Positions 27,456-38,396 of a stretch of 64,000 bases of DNA are shown in pieces. The stretch covers positions 1 to 64,000 of the forward strand of contig NZ_PUEJ01000007.1 of the NCBI RefSeq assembly GCF_002982075.1. The letters are read 5' to 3'. How positions within the stretch are numbered: position 1 is the stretch's first letter; each line of letters begins with the position of its first letter. The notes under the pieces are model-generated. The model was given only the letters and a program-made list of their open reading frames with translations. It was not told the origin of the DNA and did not search any database. A program made the position numbers and the translations under genes. Source of the stretch: Labrys okinawensis. GTDB taxonomy: Bacteria; Pseudomonadota; Alphaproteobacteria; Rhizobiales; Labraceae.

Positions 27456-28397
27456 ATGCTGCGCACGATTCTCCACCGCCTCCTCGGCATGATCATCGTG
27501 ATGGCCCTCGTCGTGACGATCGTGTTCATCATCGTCCGGGTCACGCCGGGCGATCCGGCCGCCATGATGCTCGGGCCCGACGCGTCCGAGGCCGATATCG
27601 CCGCCTTGCGCACCAAGCTCGGCCTGGACGGCCCGATCATCACCCAGTTCGCCTATTACGTCCTCGGCCTCGTGCAGGGTGATTTCGGCCAGTCGATCTT
27701 CCTCAACCAGCCGGTGACGCAGGCCCTCGCCGCCCGCGCCGAGCCGACCTTTTTCCTCACGCTGTTCTCGCTGCTGATCGCCAGCATCATCGCCCTGCCG
27801 GTGGGCATCCTCTCGGCCTATTGGCGCGGCTCGCTGTTCGACCAGGCGGCGACCACGCTCGCCATGTTCGCCGCCAGCGTGCCGAGTTTCTGGCTCGGCC
27901 TCGTCCTGATGCAGATCTTCGCGGTGAAGCTCGGCTGGTTCGACACCTCCGGCTATGGCGGCCCCGGCGCGTCCTTTGGCGAGCGCCTCAATCACCTGGT
28001 CCTGCCGGCAGTGGCCCTGGGCGTGGTCTCCTCGGCCCTGATCACCCGTTTCACCCGCGCCTCGATGCTCGACGTGCTCTCGGACGACTATGTGCGTACC
28101 GCCCGCTCCAAGGGCATGAGCGAATGGCGGGTGGTGATCAGGCATGCCTTCAAAAATGCGCTGATCCCGATCCTCACCGTCATCGGCCTCACCGCCGCGC
28201 TGCTGATCTCCGGCGCCGTGGTGACCGAGACCGTGTTCGGCGTGCCGGGCATCGGCAACCTCGTGGTGTCCGCCGTGCTCCGGCGCGACTACCCCGTGAT
28301 CCAGGGAGCCCTGCTGGTGATCGCCGGGCTCTATGTCCTCGTCAATTTCGGCATCGACATGCTCTACCTCCTCATCGATCCGAGGGTGCGCTACTGA
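27456..28397 (+). CDS. Peptide-type ABC transporter permease (DppB-like)
   Basis: The 313-residue inner-membrane protein has about six helices and the DppB/OppB features: an N-terminal LLGMIIVMALVVTIVFIIVRVTPGDPAAMMLGP segment, GLDGPIITQFAYYVLGLVQGDFGQS, and the EAA loop DYVRTARSKGMSEWRVVIRHAFKNALIPIL. It is the first of two permeases and overlaps the next gene by one base. Confidence 0.93.
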   Translation: MLRTILHRLLGMIIVMALVVTIVFIIVRVTPGDPAAMMLGPDASEADIAALRTKLGLDGPIITQFAYYVLGLVQGDFGQSIFLNQPVTQALAARAEPTFFLTLFSLLIASIIALPVGILSAYWRGSLFDQAATTLAMFAASVPSFWLGLVLMQIFAVKLGWFDTSGYGGPGASFGERLNHLVLPAVALGVVSSALITRFTRASMLDVLSDDYVRTARSKGMSEWRVVIRHAFKNALIPILTVIGLTAALLISGAVVTETVFGVPGIGNLVVSAVLRRDYPVIQGALLVIAGLYVLVNFGIDMLYLLIDPRVRY

Positions 28398-29260
28398 TGG
28401 CCGACATCTCCTCCTCCTACCAGGCGGCGCCCGGCCTGCTGTCCCGCCTGATCAGACGGCCGACCTCCTTCATCGGTCTTGCCGTTCTCACCGTCATCGC
28501 CCTGGCCGCGATCCTCGCGCCGCTGGTCGCCCCCTATTCGCCGACCAAGCTCTCGGTCGCCAATCGCCTGAACGGCCCGAGCCTCGCCCATCTGTTCGGC
28601 ACCGACGATCTCGGGCGCGACATCTTCACCCGCATGCTCTATGCGGCCCAGACCTCCCTGTCCGTCGGCCTCGCCGTGGTGGTGCTGGCCTCGCTGATCG
28701 GCATCGCGCTCGGCCTCACCGCGGGCTTCTTCCGTGAGGCCGACACGCCCCTCTCGCGTCTGATCGACGCGATGATGGCCTTCCCCGACATCCTGCTGGC
28801 GATCGCGCTGGTGGCCGCCCTCGGCGCCTCGGCCATCAACGTCGTCATCGCGCTCGGCATCGTCTATGCCCCGCGCCTTGCCCGCGTGGTGCGCGCCTCC
28901 ACCCTGGTCATCCGGGAACTGCCCTATGTCGAGGCCGCCCGCGCCCTCGGCGTGCCGACCTGGAAGATCCTGCTGCGCCATGTCCTGCGCAACGTCACCT
29001 CGCCCCTGCTGGTGCAGGGCACCTTCATCTTCGCCAATGCCATCCTCGCCGAAGCGGGCCTGTCCTTCCTCGGCGTCGGCATTTCGCCCGACACGCCGAC
29101 CTGGGGCACCATGATCAGCGTCGGGCGCCAATTCATGGACAAAGCGGGCTGGCTCATGTGGTTTCCCGGGGCCGCCATCGTCGTCACCGTGCTGTCGCTG
29201 CAACTGGTCGGCGACGGCCTGCGCGATCTCCTCGATCCGCGCTTGGCAAAGGATATCTGA
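28397..29260 (+). CDS. Peptide-type ABC transporter permease (DppC-like)
   Basis: The 287-residue protein has the DppC signature near its N terminus (LAPLVAPYSPTKLSVANRLNGPSLAHLFGTDDLGRDIFTRMLYAAQTSLSVGL) and the EAA loop LPYVEAARALGVPTWKILLRHVLRN. Its ATG overlaps the stop of the previous gene (TGATG). It forms the membrane channel with the DppB-like partner. Confidence 0.93.
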   Translation: MADISSSYQAAPGLLSRLIRRPTSFIGLAVLTVIALAAILAPLVAPYSPTKLSVANRLNGPSLAHLFGTDDLGRDIFTRMLYAAQTSLSVGLAVVVLASLIGIALGLTAGFFREADTPLSRLIDAMMAFPDILLAIALVAALGASAINVVIALGIVYAPRLARVVRASTLVIRELPYVEAARALGVPTWKILLRHVLRNVTSPLLVQGTFIFANAILAEAGLSFLGVGISPDTPTWGTMISVGRQFMDKAGWLMWFPGAAIVVTVLSLQLVGDGLRDLLDPRLAKDI

Positions 29261-29263
29261 GCC

Positions 29264-30483
29264 ATGATCGGCAACCATTTCCCCCGCGCCGACCGGCCGC
29301 TGCTCATCAAGGGTGCGAGGACCATCGGCTTCGCGGCCCCGGCCGGCACGCCCCTCGACATCCTCGTCGACCGGGAGGGCCGCATCGCCGAGGTCGCGGC
29401 CTCGATCGCCACCGGTGACGATATCCGCGTCCTCGATGCCGGCGGGGGCTTACTGTCGCCGGGCTGGACCGATCTTCACGTCCATGTCTGGTATGGCGGC
29501 ACCGACATCTCGCTCCGCCCCGAGCAATGCGGCGCCGCGCGCGGCGTAACCACTATGGTCGACGCCGGCTCGGCCGGGGAGGCCAATTTCCACGGCCTGC
29601 GCGAGTTCATCATCGAGCCGGCGCGCGAGAACGTCTACGCCTTCCTCAATCTCGGCTCGATCGGCCTGGTCGCCTGCAATCGCGTCAGCGAGCTGATGGA
29701 CATCCGCTCCATCGATTTCGAGCGCATCATCTCGACTGTCGAGAAGAACCGCGACGTCATCGTCGGCCTGAAGGTGCGGGCCAGCCACGTGATCACCGGC
29801 GGCTGGGACCTGACGCCGGTGAAGCTCGCCAAGAAGCTCGGCCGCGTCCTCAAGCTGCCGCTGATGGTGCATGTCGGCGAGCCGCCCCCGCTCTATGACG
29901 ACGTCCTCGGCCTGTTGACGGGGGGCGACATCGTCACCCACTGCTTCAACGGCAAGGCCGGCAGTTCGATCCTGGAGGACGAGGATCTCTATCGCCTCGC
30001 CGAGGACGCGGCGGCGCGCGGCATCGTGCTGGATGTCGGCCATGGCGGCGCCTCCTTTTCCTTCGACGTCGCCAAGGCGGCCCTGGCGCGCGGCTTGCCA
30101 CCCCGGACCATCTCGACCGACCTGCACAACCGCTCGCTCGACGGGGCGGTGTGGGACATGGCGACGACCATGTCGAAGCTGCTCTCGCTCGGCATGAAGC
30201 TGGAAGAGGTGGTCGCCGCCGTGACCACGGCGCCGCGCCGGGCCATCGGCCTTCAGGCGGATGGGCTGCTGGACAAGGGCCGGCCCGCCGAGTTCACCCT
30301 GTTCGATGTCGTCGACGCCGACATCGCCGTCAAGGACTCGCAGGGTGCGCTCAGCCGGCTCACCCAGGTGTTCGAGCCGCGCCAAGCCATTCTGGGCGCC
30401 GAGGCGATCGCCGCGCAGCGCTATGTCCCGGCACAGGCGCCGATGGCCGGCAAGCACGCCTGCCCTCATTGCGGGTGGCAGTC

Positions 30484-30487
<4 letters not shown>
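29264..30487 (+). CDS. Amidohydrolase/deacetylase-family metalloenzyme
   Basis: The 407-residue protein is a dihydroorotase-like amidohydrolase. The first metal motif is in SPGWTDLHVHVWYGG (HxH near residue 73), a likely bridging carboxylated lysine is in VIVGLKVRASH, further histidines are in MVHVGEPP and VTHCFNGKAG, and the catalytic Asp region is ISTDLHNRS. This matches the EF_0837-type deacetylase group that often neighbours SelA-like PLP enzymes. The last ten residues, HACPHCGWQS, add an unexpected CxxC motif after the normal domain. The start lies 3 bases after the permease stop and its end overlaps the ATPase gene (ATGA). Confidence 0.85.
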
Positions 30488-32492
<2,005 letters not shown>

Positions 32493-32526
32493 CGACTGCG
32501 CTGTTTGCATTATTGGAGTGTTTTCA

Positions 32527-33018
32527 ATGACCATTTCCGGGACGGTTCCGCGCCCGCACGCCTCGCCCTATGAGCGGCTGGCAGCCCTCGGAATCAAACT
32601 TCCCGTCGCGCCCGCGCCCATTGCCAATTTCGTCACCCATGTGCAGGAGGGCAAATTGCTGTTCCTGTCCGGCCAGGGGCCGAACCATGCCGACGGCCGC
32701 TCGCATACCGGCAAGGTCGGCGCCGAAGTCTCGATCGAGGAAGCCTATCAGCATGCCCGCCTGACCGGCATCAACCTGATCGCCGTGATGCAGGACGCGC
32801 TCGGCGATCTCTCCAGGGTGCGGCGGGTGGTCAAGCTGTTCGGCATGGTGAATGCGGCGCCCGATTTCGCCCAGCATCCGGCCGTGATCAACGGCTGCTC
32901 GGACCTGCTCATCGAAGTCTTCGGCGACAGCGGCGTCCATGCCCGTTCGGCGGTCGGCCAGGGCTCGCTGCCCGGCCAGATCACCGTCGAGATCGAAGCC
33001 ATCGTAGCGATCGACTGA
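32527..33018 (+). CDS. RidA/YjgF-family protein (enamine/imine deaminase-like)
   Basis: The 163-residue protein has the Rid fold: LLFLSGQGPNHADG, VRRVVKLFGMVNAAPDFAQHP, and the C-terminal GVHARSAVGQGSLPGQITVEIEAI. The conserved arginine in HARSAVG aligns with the RidA active-site Arg that binds the carboxylate of enamine/imine substrates. RidA hydrolyses reactive 2-aminoacrylate-type intermediates released by PLP enzymes, and a PLP enzyme is encoded 35 bases downstream. Confidence 0.87.
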   Translation: MTISGTVPRPHASPYERLAALGIKLPVAPAPIANFVTHVQEGKLLFLSGQGPNHADGRSHTGKVGAEVSIEEAYQHARLTGINLIAVMQDALGDLSRVRRVVKLFGMVNAAPDFAQHPAVINGCSDLLIEVFGDSGVHARSAVGQGSLPGQITVEIEAIVAID

Positions 33019-33053
33019 ACCACTTCTACTTTCGCCTTTCGGAGCGCAATTCC

Positions 33054-34253
33054 TTGCCCGCCAACGATATCCGCAGCCGCCTCGGCCTGAGGCCCGTCAT
33101 CAACGTATCCGGGACCATGACCTCGCTCGGCGCCTCCATCGTGGTGCCGCCGGCCGTGGAGGCGGTCTCGGCGATCCTGAGCGAGTTCGTCGAACTCGGC
33201 GACCTCCATCGCAAGGCGAGCGCGGTGATCGCCAACCTGACCGGCGCGGAGGCCGGCTTCATCACCGCCTCCTGCTCGGCCGCGATCAGCCTCGCCGTCG
33301 CCGCTGCTATGACCGGCGCCGATCTGGCCGCCATCGAACGCCTGCCCGACACCACCGGCCTCAAGAACGAGGTGATCATCCAGTCCGGCCACATGGTCAG
33401 CTATGGGGCGCCCGTCGAGCAGGCGATCCGCCTTGCAGGCGCGAAGGTTGTCGCTATCGGACAGGCCACCAGCGCCTCGGCCTACCATCTGGCCGGCGCC
33501 ATCACCGATCGTACGGCCGCCGCCGTCTATGTAGTCTCCCACCACGTCGTCGACTATGCGCAGATCCCGCTCAGAATCTTCGCCAAGGTCGCCCATGAAC
33601 GCGGCATTCCTGTTATCGTCGATGCCGCCTCCGAATATGATCTCCAGGGCTTCCTGGCCGATGGCGCCGACCTCGTCCTTTATTCCGGCCACAAGTTCCT
33701 GGGCGGCCCGACCTCCGGCATCGTGGCCGGTCCCAAGGAGCTGGTGCGCAATGTCTATCTGCAGAACCGGGGCATCGGCCGCGGCATGAAGGTGGGCAAG
33801 GAAGGCATCGTCGGCACGCTGGCTGCCCTGCAGGCCTGGAAGACGCGCGATCACGATGGCATCCGCGCCCGCGAGCGCAAGGCCCTCGACTACTGGGTGA
33901 TGGCCCTCGACGGCAAGGCGGGCGTGAAGGCGGTGATCGTGCCCGACCCGACCAATAATCCGCTCGACCGGCTCCAGGTCTTCGTCGATCCCCAGGAAGC
34001 CCGCATCACCGCCTGGGACCTTGCCGACCGCCTTGCCGCCGGCGATTGCCCGGTGATCGTGCGCGATCACGAGGTCGAGCACGGTTATTTCTTTCTCGAT
34101 CCCTGCAACCTGCACCCGGATGAAGAAGATACCGTGGCGGCCCGCCTCACCGAGGAACTCGAACAGGCCCGCAAGTCCAATCTGCCGATTGCCACCCCCT
34201 TCGAGGATCGCCTGCTGGCCAAAGAGGCCGCCATTCTGCAATGGCCGGATTGA
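33054..34253 (+). CDS. SelA-like PLP-dependent enzyme (aminotransferase class V fold)
   Basis: The 399-residue protein resembles bacterial selenocysteine synthase and, more closely, its metabolic paralogues such as D-glucosaminate-6-phosphate ammonia-lyase. RPVINVSGTMTSLGAS at the N terminus, IVDAASEYDL with the cofactor Asp, and YSGHKFLGGPTSG with the Schiff-base lysine (about residue 221) are visible. The start is a TTG with GGAG 9 bases upstream. It lacks the context of selenium genes (no selB, no tRNA-Sec), so I infer an ammonia-lyase or other eliminating role on the product of the neighbouring deacetylase. Confidence 0.82.
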   Translation: MPANDIRSRLGLRPVINVSGTMTSLGASIVVPPAVEAVSAILSEFVELGDLHRKASAVIANLTGAEAGFITASCSAAISLAVAAAMTGADLAAIERLPDTTGLKNEVIIQSGHMVSYGAPVEQAIRLAGAKVVAIGQATSASAYHLAGAITDRTAAAVYVVSHHVVDYAQIPLRIFAKVAHERGIPVIVDAASEYDLQGFLADGADLVLYSGHKFLGGPTSGIVAGPKELVRNVYLQNRGIGRGMKVGKEGIVGTLAALQAWKTRDHDGIRARERKALDYWVMALDGKAGVKAVIVPDPTNNPLDRLQVFVDPQEARITAWDLADRLAAGDCPVIVRDHEVEHGYFFLDPCNLHPDEEDTVAARLTEELEQARKSNLPIATPFEDRLLAKEAAILQWPD

Positions 34254-34317
34254 GCCCTGCTTGTTCAATGCCGGGAGCGCGGCATAGAATGAAGTGTGAT
34301 GGAAAGCCCTGAATCCC

Positions 34318-35133
34318 ATGTCCACGACAGCCCTCGAGCGTGACGATGCCAACGAAGGCGGTGCCACCCGGCGCCGCTCGCGCACCAGCGGCATCGACCG
34401 CGCCTTGCAGATTCTCGACTATCTGCAGAAGGTCGAGCGCCCCGCTACCGCCTATGAGATCGCGCGCGATATCGGCGCTCCGCTGTCGACGATCTACGTC
34501 ATCGTTGACGACCTGGTGGAAAAGGAGATGCTCGACCGCCAGGATGGCGGCCTGCTCTGGCTCGGGCCCCGCCTCTACCATTACGGCCTGACCTATGCGC
34601 GCACGCTCGACCTCCTGACCGTGGCGGAACAGGAGATGCATGAGCTCGCCCAGAGTTCGGGCGAGACCATCCAGATCTGCGGGCGGGACGGCGACCACAT
34701 GGTCGTGCTGGCCATGGAAGAGGGCAAGGATCATTTCCAAGTGACCTCGCGCGTCGGTACGCGCAGCCCGCTGAACTGGACCGCATCCGGCCGCATATTG
34801 GTCGGCCATCTGCCGGAAGCCGAGCGCCGTGCGATCTTCGCGCGCTCGGCGGTCGCCTCGCCGACCGGCCGGGCAGAGACGGACCAGAATGTGCTGGCGA
34901 AGATATCGGCCGATGCCCTCGAGCAGGGCCTTTCGATCCAAGCCGGCGATTCCGACTTCGCGGTCGCCTGCATCGCTGCTCCGATCCGCGACAATCAGGG
35001 CGCCTGCCGCGCGACGATCTCGATCGTGGTACCTGACCGAAAACTGGAGCAGAAGGACCCGGACCTGATCGCCCTGGTCAAGGCAAGCGCCCGGCGCATC
35101 GAAAGCCGGCTGGGATGGCACGCCCGGCGCTGA
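34318..35133 (+). CDS. IclR-family transcriptional regulator
   Basis: The 271-residue protein has an N-terminal winged helix-turn-helix (IDRALQILDYLQKVERPATAYEIARDIGAPLSTIYVIVDDLVEKEML) and the IclR effector domain (VTSRVGTRSPLNWTASGRILVGHLPEAERR, FAVACIAAPIRDNQG). It lies 64 bases after the PLP-enzyme gene on the same strand and likely controls the transporter-catabolic operon, possibly at the TTACAT-N4-ATGTAA site at 25702. Confidence 0.92.
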   Translation: MSTTALERDDANEGGATRRRSRTSGIDRALQILDYLQKVERPATAYEIARDIGAPLSTIYVIVDDLVEKEMLDRQDGGLLWLGPRLYHYGLTYARTLDLLTVAEQEMHELAQSSGETIQICGRDGDHMVVLAMEEGKDHFQVTSRVGTRSPLNWTASGRILVGHLPEAERRAIFARSAVASPTGRAETDQNVLAKISADALEQGLSIQAGDSDFAVACIAAPIRDNQGACRATISIVVPDRKLEQKDPDLIALVKASARRIESRLGWHARR

Positions 35134-35136
35134 GGC

Positions 35137-35330
35137 TCATCCCGAGCTCTCGATGACTCCAACAACGAGCGTATCGAGCGCGCCAAAGCGCATATCGAGG
35201 CACAGACCGCTGCCTTCCATGCTGCGCGCGCCGACGAAATGCCTGAGCATCCGGTGGCGAGAATACCGCCGGCCGCCCTGCAGCACACGTTGGGAGCCGG
35301 TCAGCCGTCGATCATGATAGGCCCGAGTTG
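35137..35330 (-). CDS. Doubtful short reading frame convergent with the IclR gene
   Basis: A minus-strand frame ends at 35137 and reads RMLRHFVGARSMEGSGLCLDMRFGALDTLVVGVIESSG at its C terminus (quoted here in parts: RMLRHFVGARSMEGSG, then LCLDMRFGALDTLVVGVIE). It looks more protein-like than the other frames, but I see no clear start or ribosome binding site and no family match. It may be a remnant. The rest of 35134-35404 holds nothing recognisable. Confidence 0.25.
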
Positions 35331-35404
35331 ATCGGCTATCTGAACAACCGCAATGATCGGGATTTCATTTCTACGTCAGCCAAGCGACGGGAACTCGTAG
35401 CCGG

Positions 35405-35513
35405 TAGAGCAAAGTGCGATTCAATGAATCGCACTTTTTCCCCAACTCTTTGTTACGACGCGTTTTCCAGTCGAAATGCCTGCCGATTTTTCTTAAAAAC
35501 GCTCCAGCCGCCT
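35405..35513 (+). repeat. Two-hairpin intergenic repeat, copy C (diverged)
   Basis: It starts TAGAGCAAAG like copies A and D. Hairpin 1 is AAAGTGCGATTC-AAT-GAATCGCACTTT, a near-perfect stem that differs in sequence from the other copies but keeps pairing. The spacer CAACTCTTTGTTACGACGCG is conserved; hairpin 2 has become CGTTTTCCAG...TTAAAAACG, resembling copy E. It lies just upstream of terC. Confidence 0.8.
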
Positions 35514-35569
35514 TCCCGCCGATACCCTCAACCGTCCACCGCAACCGACGAGACTTGAAAGAGAGCCTT

Positions 35570-36340
35570 ATGCCGGAAAGCCTGCTGCACCATTTCGACT
35601 GGATCACCAGCCCCGTCGGCTGGGCCGCCCTTGCGACGCTGGTCGTGCTGGAAGTGGTTCTCGGCATCGACAATCTGATCTTCATTTCGATCCTCACCAA
35701 TAAGCTTCCCAAGCACCAGCAGGCGCGGGCGCGGCGTCTAGGCATCTCGGCAGCCCTGATCATGCGGCTGCTGCTGCTGGCGACGATCTCCTTCATCGTC
35801 CAGCTCACGCAGCCCGTGTTCACGCTGTTCGACCATGCCTTTTCATGGCGCGACCTGATCCTGATCGCGGGCGGCCTGTTCCTCGTCTGGAAGGCAACGA
35901 AGGAGATCCATCATACCGTCGACGTGGACGACGATAAGAGCAACATGGTCGGGGAGGCGTTGCAGTTGTCCATGGCCGCCGCCATCTTTCAGATCCTGCT
36001 GCTGGACATTGTCTTCTCGATCGATTCGATCATCACCGCCGTCGGCATGACCGATGAAATCGCGATCATGTATATCGCCGTCATCGCGGCGGTTTCGGTG
36101 ATGATGGTGGCAGCCGCGCCTCTCGCCTCCTTCATCGAGAAGAACCCCACCATCGTCATGCTCGCGCTGGGATTCCTGCTGATGATCGGCATGACGCTCA
36201 TAGCCGATGGCATGGGCTATCATGTGCCTAAGGGCTACATCTATGCCGCGATGGGCTTTTCGGCGCTTGTCGAGGGGCTGAACATGCTGACACGCAGGAA
36301 AAAGGCCAAACGCCAAAAACAAGGCAACGAGACCCGGTGA
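35570..36340 (+). CDS. terC: TerC-family integral membrane protein
   Basis: The 256-residue protein has about seven helices with the TerC acidic motifs EVVLGIDNLIFISIL and LLLDIVFSIDSIITAVGM, whose Asp and Glu residues are thought to bind metal. TerC homologues (YkoY, Alx) export Mn2+ or load exported proteins with metal; some are linked to tellurite resistance. The ATG at 35570 has AGAGAG 6 bases upstream; longer frames start inside the repeat. It stands alone. Confidence 0.9.
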   Translation: MPESLLHHFDWITSPVGWAALATLVVLEVVLGIDNLIFISILTNKLPKHQQARARRLGISAALIMRLLLLATISFIVQLTQPVFTLFDHAFSWRDLILIAGGLFLVWKATKEIHHTVDVDDDKSNMVGEALQLSMAAAIFQILLLDIVFSIDSIITAVGMTDEIAIMYIAVIAAVSVMMVAAAPLASFIEKNPTIVMLALGFLLMIGMTLIADGMGYHVPKGYIYAAMGFSALVEGLNMLTRRKKAKRQKQGNETR

Positions 36341-36493
36341 CCGAGCCGCGAGGCTCCAGCGGCTGGTCTTCGTCTAACCGCAATGTCGGCGTCCGGGCTC
36401 GCCGGGCAATTGCCGCCCTCCACATCGGCATTTCTGGTGACCTGCCCGGGAGCTGCTTCGGGCATGAGCCGTCAGGGAAGGAACGGAGCCGAG

Positions 36494-36597
36494 ATGCGCA
36501 TCGAAGCGGCATCAATCAGCAATCATCCACCAGATGACGTGAACGTCATCATCGAAGTTGCGCTTTGGCGGCCCGATGAAGAAGCCGCTCATCACGG
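36494..36597 (+). pseudogene. ppa: 5' fragment of an inorganic pyrophosphatase gene
   Basis: After GGAACGGAG an ATG at 36494 opens a frame reading MRIEAASISNHPPDDVNVIIEV, which closely resembles the N terminus of bacterial soluble inorganic pyrophosphatase (MRIDAVSIG-type, PP-x-DVNVIIEVP). After about 22 codons the match stops: the original frame continues ALWRPDEE, while the next frame reads FGGPMKKPL and soon stops, suggestive of a frameshift followed by loss of the rest. None of the catalytic aspartates remain. A normal gene has about 175 codons, so this is a dead 5' remnant, perhaps left by a duplication or rearrangement. Confidence 0.65.
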
Positions 36598-36739
36598 GCT
36601 AAAGTCTGCGTCATTCAGCCCCCTGGACCTCTTCCCTCCAGGTCACAAGCAGCGCTTGCGACGCGCGCGCCTTTGTTTCTGGCACGAATTGTTGATCTGC
36701 CGTTACGGTTCCACACGCAGTGCACAGTGTGGAAACAGA

Positions 36740-37063
36740 AAACAATCAGGTTCATAAATATGCATCAAAAAATGAGGCCTACGGAGCATAAGGAGAACCT
36801 ATTTTCTTTATTGCCCCCATAAAGATTGCTATCGCTAACAAGCACTAACAACTCGCCATCGGATCTCGGCTTTTTATCGTCAGTAACTGAATAGACAAAT
36901 ATATAGTATATATTAGTTAAATTTATTGATAATATCAATTATTTTTGCTTCATGGTCAGCAAAGTTTCTTATTACACCAATTTTATATTTAAAAATACAT
37001 AAAAGCCCTCCGAGAAAAGAGGAGAGTTTCAGATCGAGACGCCTTAGACGATCGGAGGGATCG
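36740..37063. other. AT-rich intergenic stretch
   Basis: About 320 bases of markedly low GC (runs such as TATATAGTATATATTAG at 36901-36917) precede the LuxR-type gene. A minus-strand frame of 94 codons covers 36913-37197 but resembles no family. A hairpin CCCTCCGAGAAAAGAGGAG lies at 37005-37023. The base composition, unlike that of the surroundings, points to horizontally acquired DNA. Confidence 0.5.
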
Positions 37064-37210
37064 ATGATTATGGGGCCTGTTCCGAATGTGAGGATGGCGA
37101 CCCTTGGAAGAGAGGGAATGATCCGCTCCGGGGGCGTGCGCGTATCACGGCGTTGGGGGTTTATTCCTTCACGTTGCCTTGTCGGACAGTCGGACACACA
37201 AGAGACATGA
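37064..37210 (+). CDS. Candidate small leader protein coupled to the LuxR-type gene
   Basis: A 48-codon frame has an excellent ribosome binding site (GGAGGG, 37054-37059, 4 bases before ATG) and its TGA overlaps the ATG of the regulator gene as ATGA. This arrangement favours real translation, either to couple translation of the regulator or as a leader peptide. The product is basic (MATLGREGMIRSGGVRVSRRW in part) and matches no family I know. Confidence 0.4.
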   Translation: MIMGPVPNVRMATLGREGMIRSGGVRVSRRWGFIPSRCLVGQSDTQET

Positions 37211-37863
37211 AAATAAGATTCGCCTCCAATAACAAGCTCATAAGAGATTGTATAATTTCGTCCCTGAGGGCAACGGATATATGTATTTCGGAAACCGCCG
37301 AAGACGATGAAGCAACTTCCGAGGATCTGGTCGACAACGACGTATTATTTATTTTTGTTGCGATTGGATTAAAGGATTTATTGGAGCTAATTTCGTCTCG
37401 CGAGCAGGAAGTGATGAAAATCGCGAGCACGAACAAAGTCATCATCATAACCGATGTCGAAGAGGGAGAGTATATCCGGAAATCGATGTTGCTCGGGGTG
37501 AACGGCTATATAACGATGAACCTAGGGTTCGAGATCGTGATGCCTGTGATACGAATGATTTGCGCAGGTGGAAGCTTTATTCCTGCCCACTGCTTCCTGT
37601 CTGCAAAGCAGACTATATACAACAGCAAACAAGTAATTACTCAAGACAAAAATCTTACGGACAGACAGATCGAAATCCTGTCATTTCTCAAACAGGGAAA
37701 AAAATCCAAGGATATTGCTTCCATGCTGTCTATTTCAGAAAGCACGGTTGGCGTTCATGTCATGAATATAATGCGAAAGCTCGGAATCAAGAAAAGGAAT
37801 GAAATGATGTCAGTGCATGGGATCATGAATAACATTCCTAAATTCAACGCACTCCATTTATAA
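37207..37863 (+). CDS. LuxR/NarL-type regulator with degenerate receiver
   Basis: The 218-residue protein has an N-terminal receiver-like domain (about 1-125) and a C-terminal LuxR helix-turn-helix: NLTDRQIEILSFLKQGKKSKDIASMLSISESTVGVHVMNIMRKLGI. At the position of the phospho-acceptor Asp the strand reads VLFIFVAIG with no Asp, and the acidic cluster near the N terminus is missing (MKIRFASNN), so it is a pseudo-receiver not controlled by classical phosphorylation. Ile, Lys and Asn content and AT-rich codons differ strongly from neighbours, a sign of lateral transfer. VpsT- or CsgD-like regulators are similar in build; the target is unknown. Confidence 0.82.
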   Translation: MKIRFASNNKLIRDCIISSLRATDICISETAEDDEATSEDLVDNDVLFIFVAIGLKDLLELISSREQEVMKIASTNKVIIITDVEEGEYIRKSMLLGVNGYITMNLGFEIVMPVIRMICAGGSFIPAHCFLSAKQTIYNSKQVITQDKNLTDRQIEILSFLKQGKKSKDIASMLSISESTVGVHVMNIMRKLGIKKRNEMMSVHGIMNNIPKFNALHL

Positions 37864-38090
37864 GAAAGTGATAAATCAAGTATCGAAAAATCCAACAATA
37901 TTACTCAGGGTCAAACCTCCCGCAATCTGCGGATTGCGACAATATCGCCCGGACTCGGCGACGTTCCTCAGACGACGACAACAACCGAGCCTGCCGCATA
38001 TGGCGGTTTTCGATCCGACCGGGACCGGAAGGACGCGTCCATCTTGTCGAATTCATGAACGATATCCGAACAGTCTGACTGACTATCGTT

Positions 38091-38396
38091 CTAGGCCGCC
38101 CGGTTTTTCGACGCTATCAGGAGTTCAGCCTCGAGCAGCGCGAATTCGACCATGAGATCACCAACCGAGAGTTCGGGGTGCTTGTCCATGAACTGACGGG
38201 CACGCACCAGCATGGCCTCTTTGCCGAGGATCATCGCGGCTTCTAGGGGTGAAATCGAAGCACCGTCATCCTTGGCTCCGGCAAGCTCCTCGACATCGCC
38301 ATTGGCGATGTGCTCTTGCCACTGAGCCTCCGTCATCTGCCCCGAGAGATAGCAGGCCCGCAGCAATTCGGGGTCCAGCTTTGGCGGATTCCGCAT
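38091..38396 (-). CDS. Small hypothetical protein
   Basis: This 101-residue acidic protein (MRNPPKLDPELLRACYLSGQ, then MTEAQWQEHIANGDVEELAG) is predicted almost wholly helical and soluble, with no signal peptide or membrane segment. I recognise no family. The start is uncertain because no good ribosome binding site precedes the ATG at 38396. It follows the AT-rich LuxR-type gene convergently; the gap 37864-38090 holds no gene. Confidence 0.55.
   Translation of the reverse strand: MRNPPKLDPELLRACYLSGQMTEAQWQEHIANGDVEELAGAKDDGASISPLEAAMILGKEAMLVRARQFMDKHPELSVGDLMVEFALLEAELLIASKNRAA

Noticed and set aside
33054..34253. True selenocysteine synthase (selA)
   Set aside because: No selB, selD or tRNA-Sec nearby, and its neighbours are catabolic (ABC importer, deacetylase, RidA); a metabolic SelA-like enzyme fits better.
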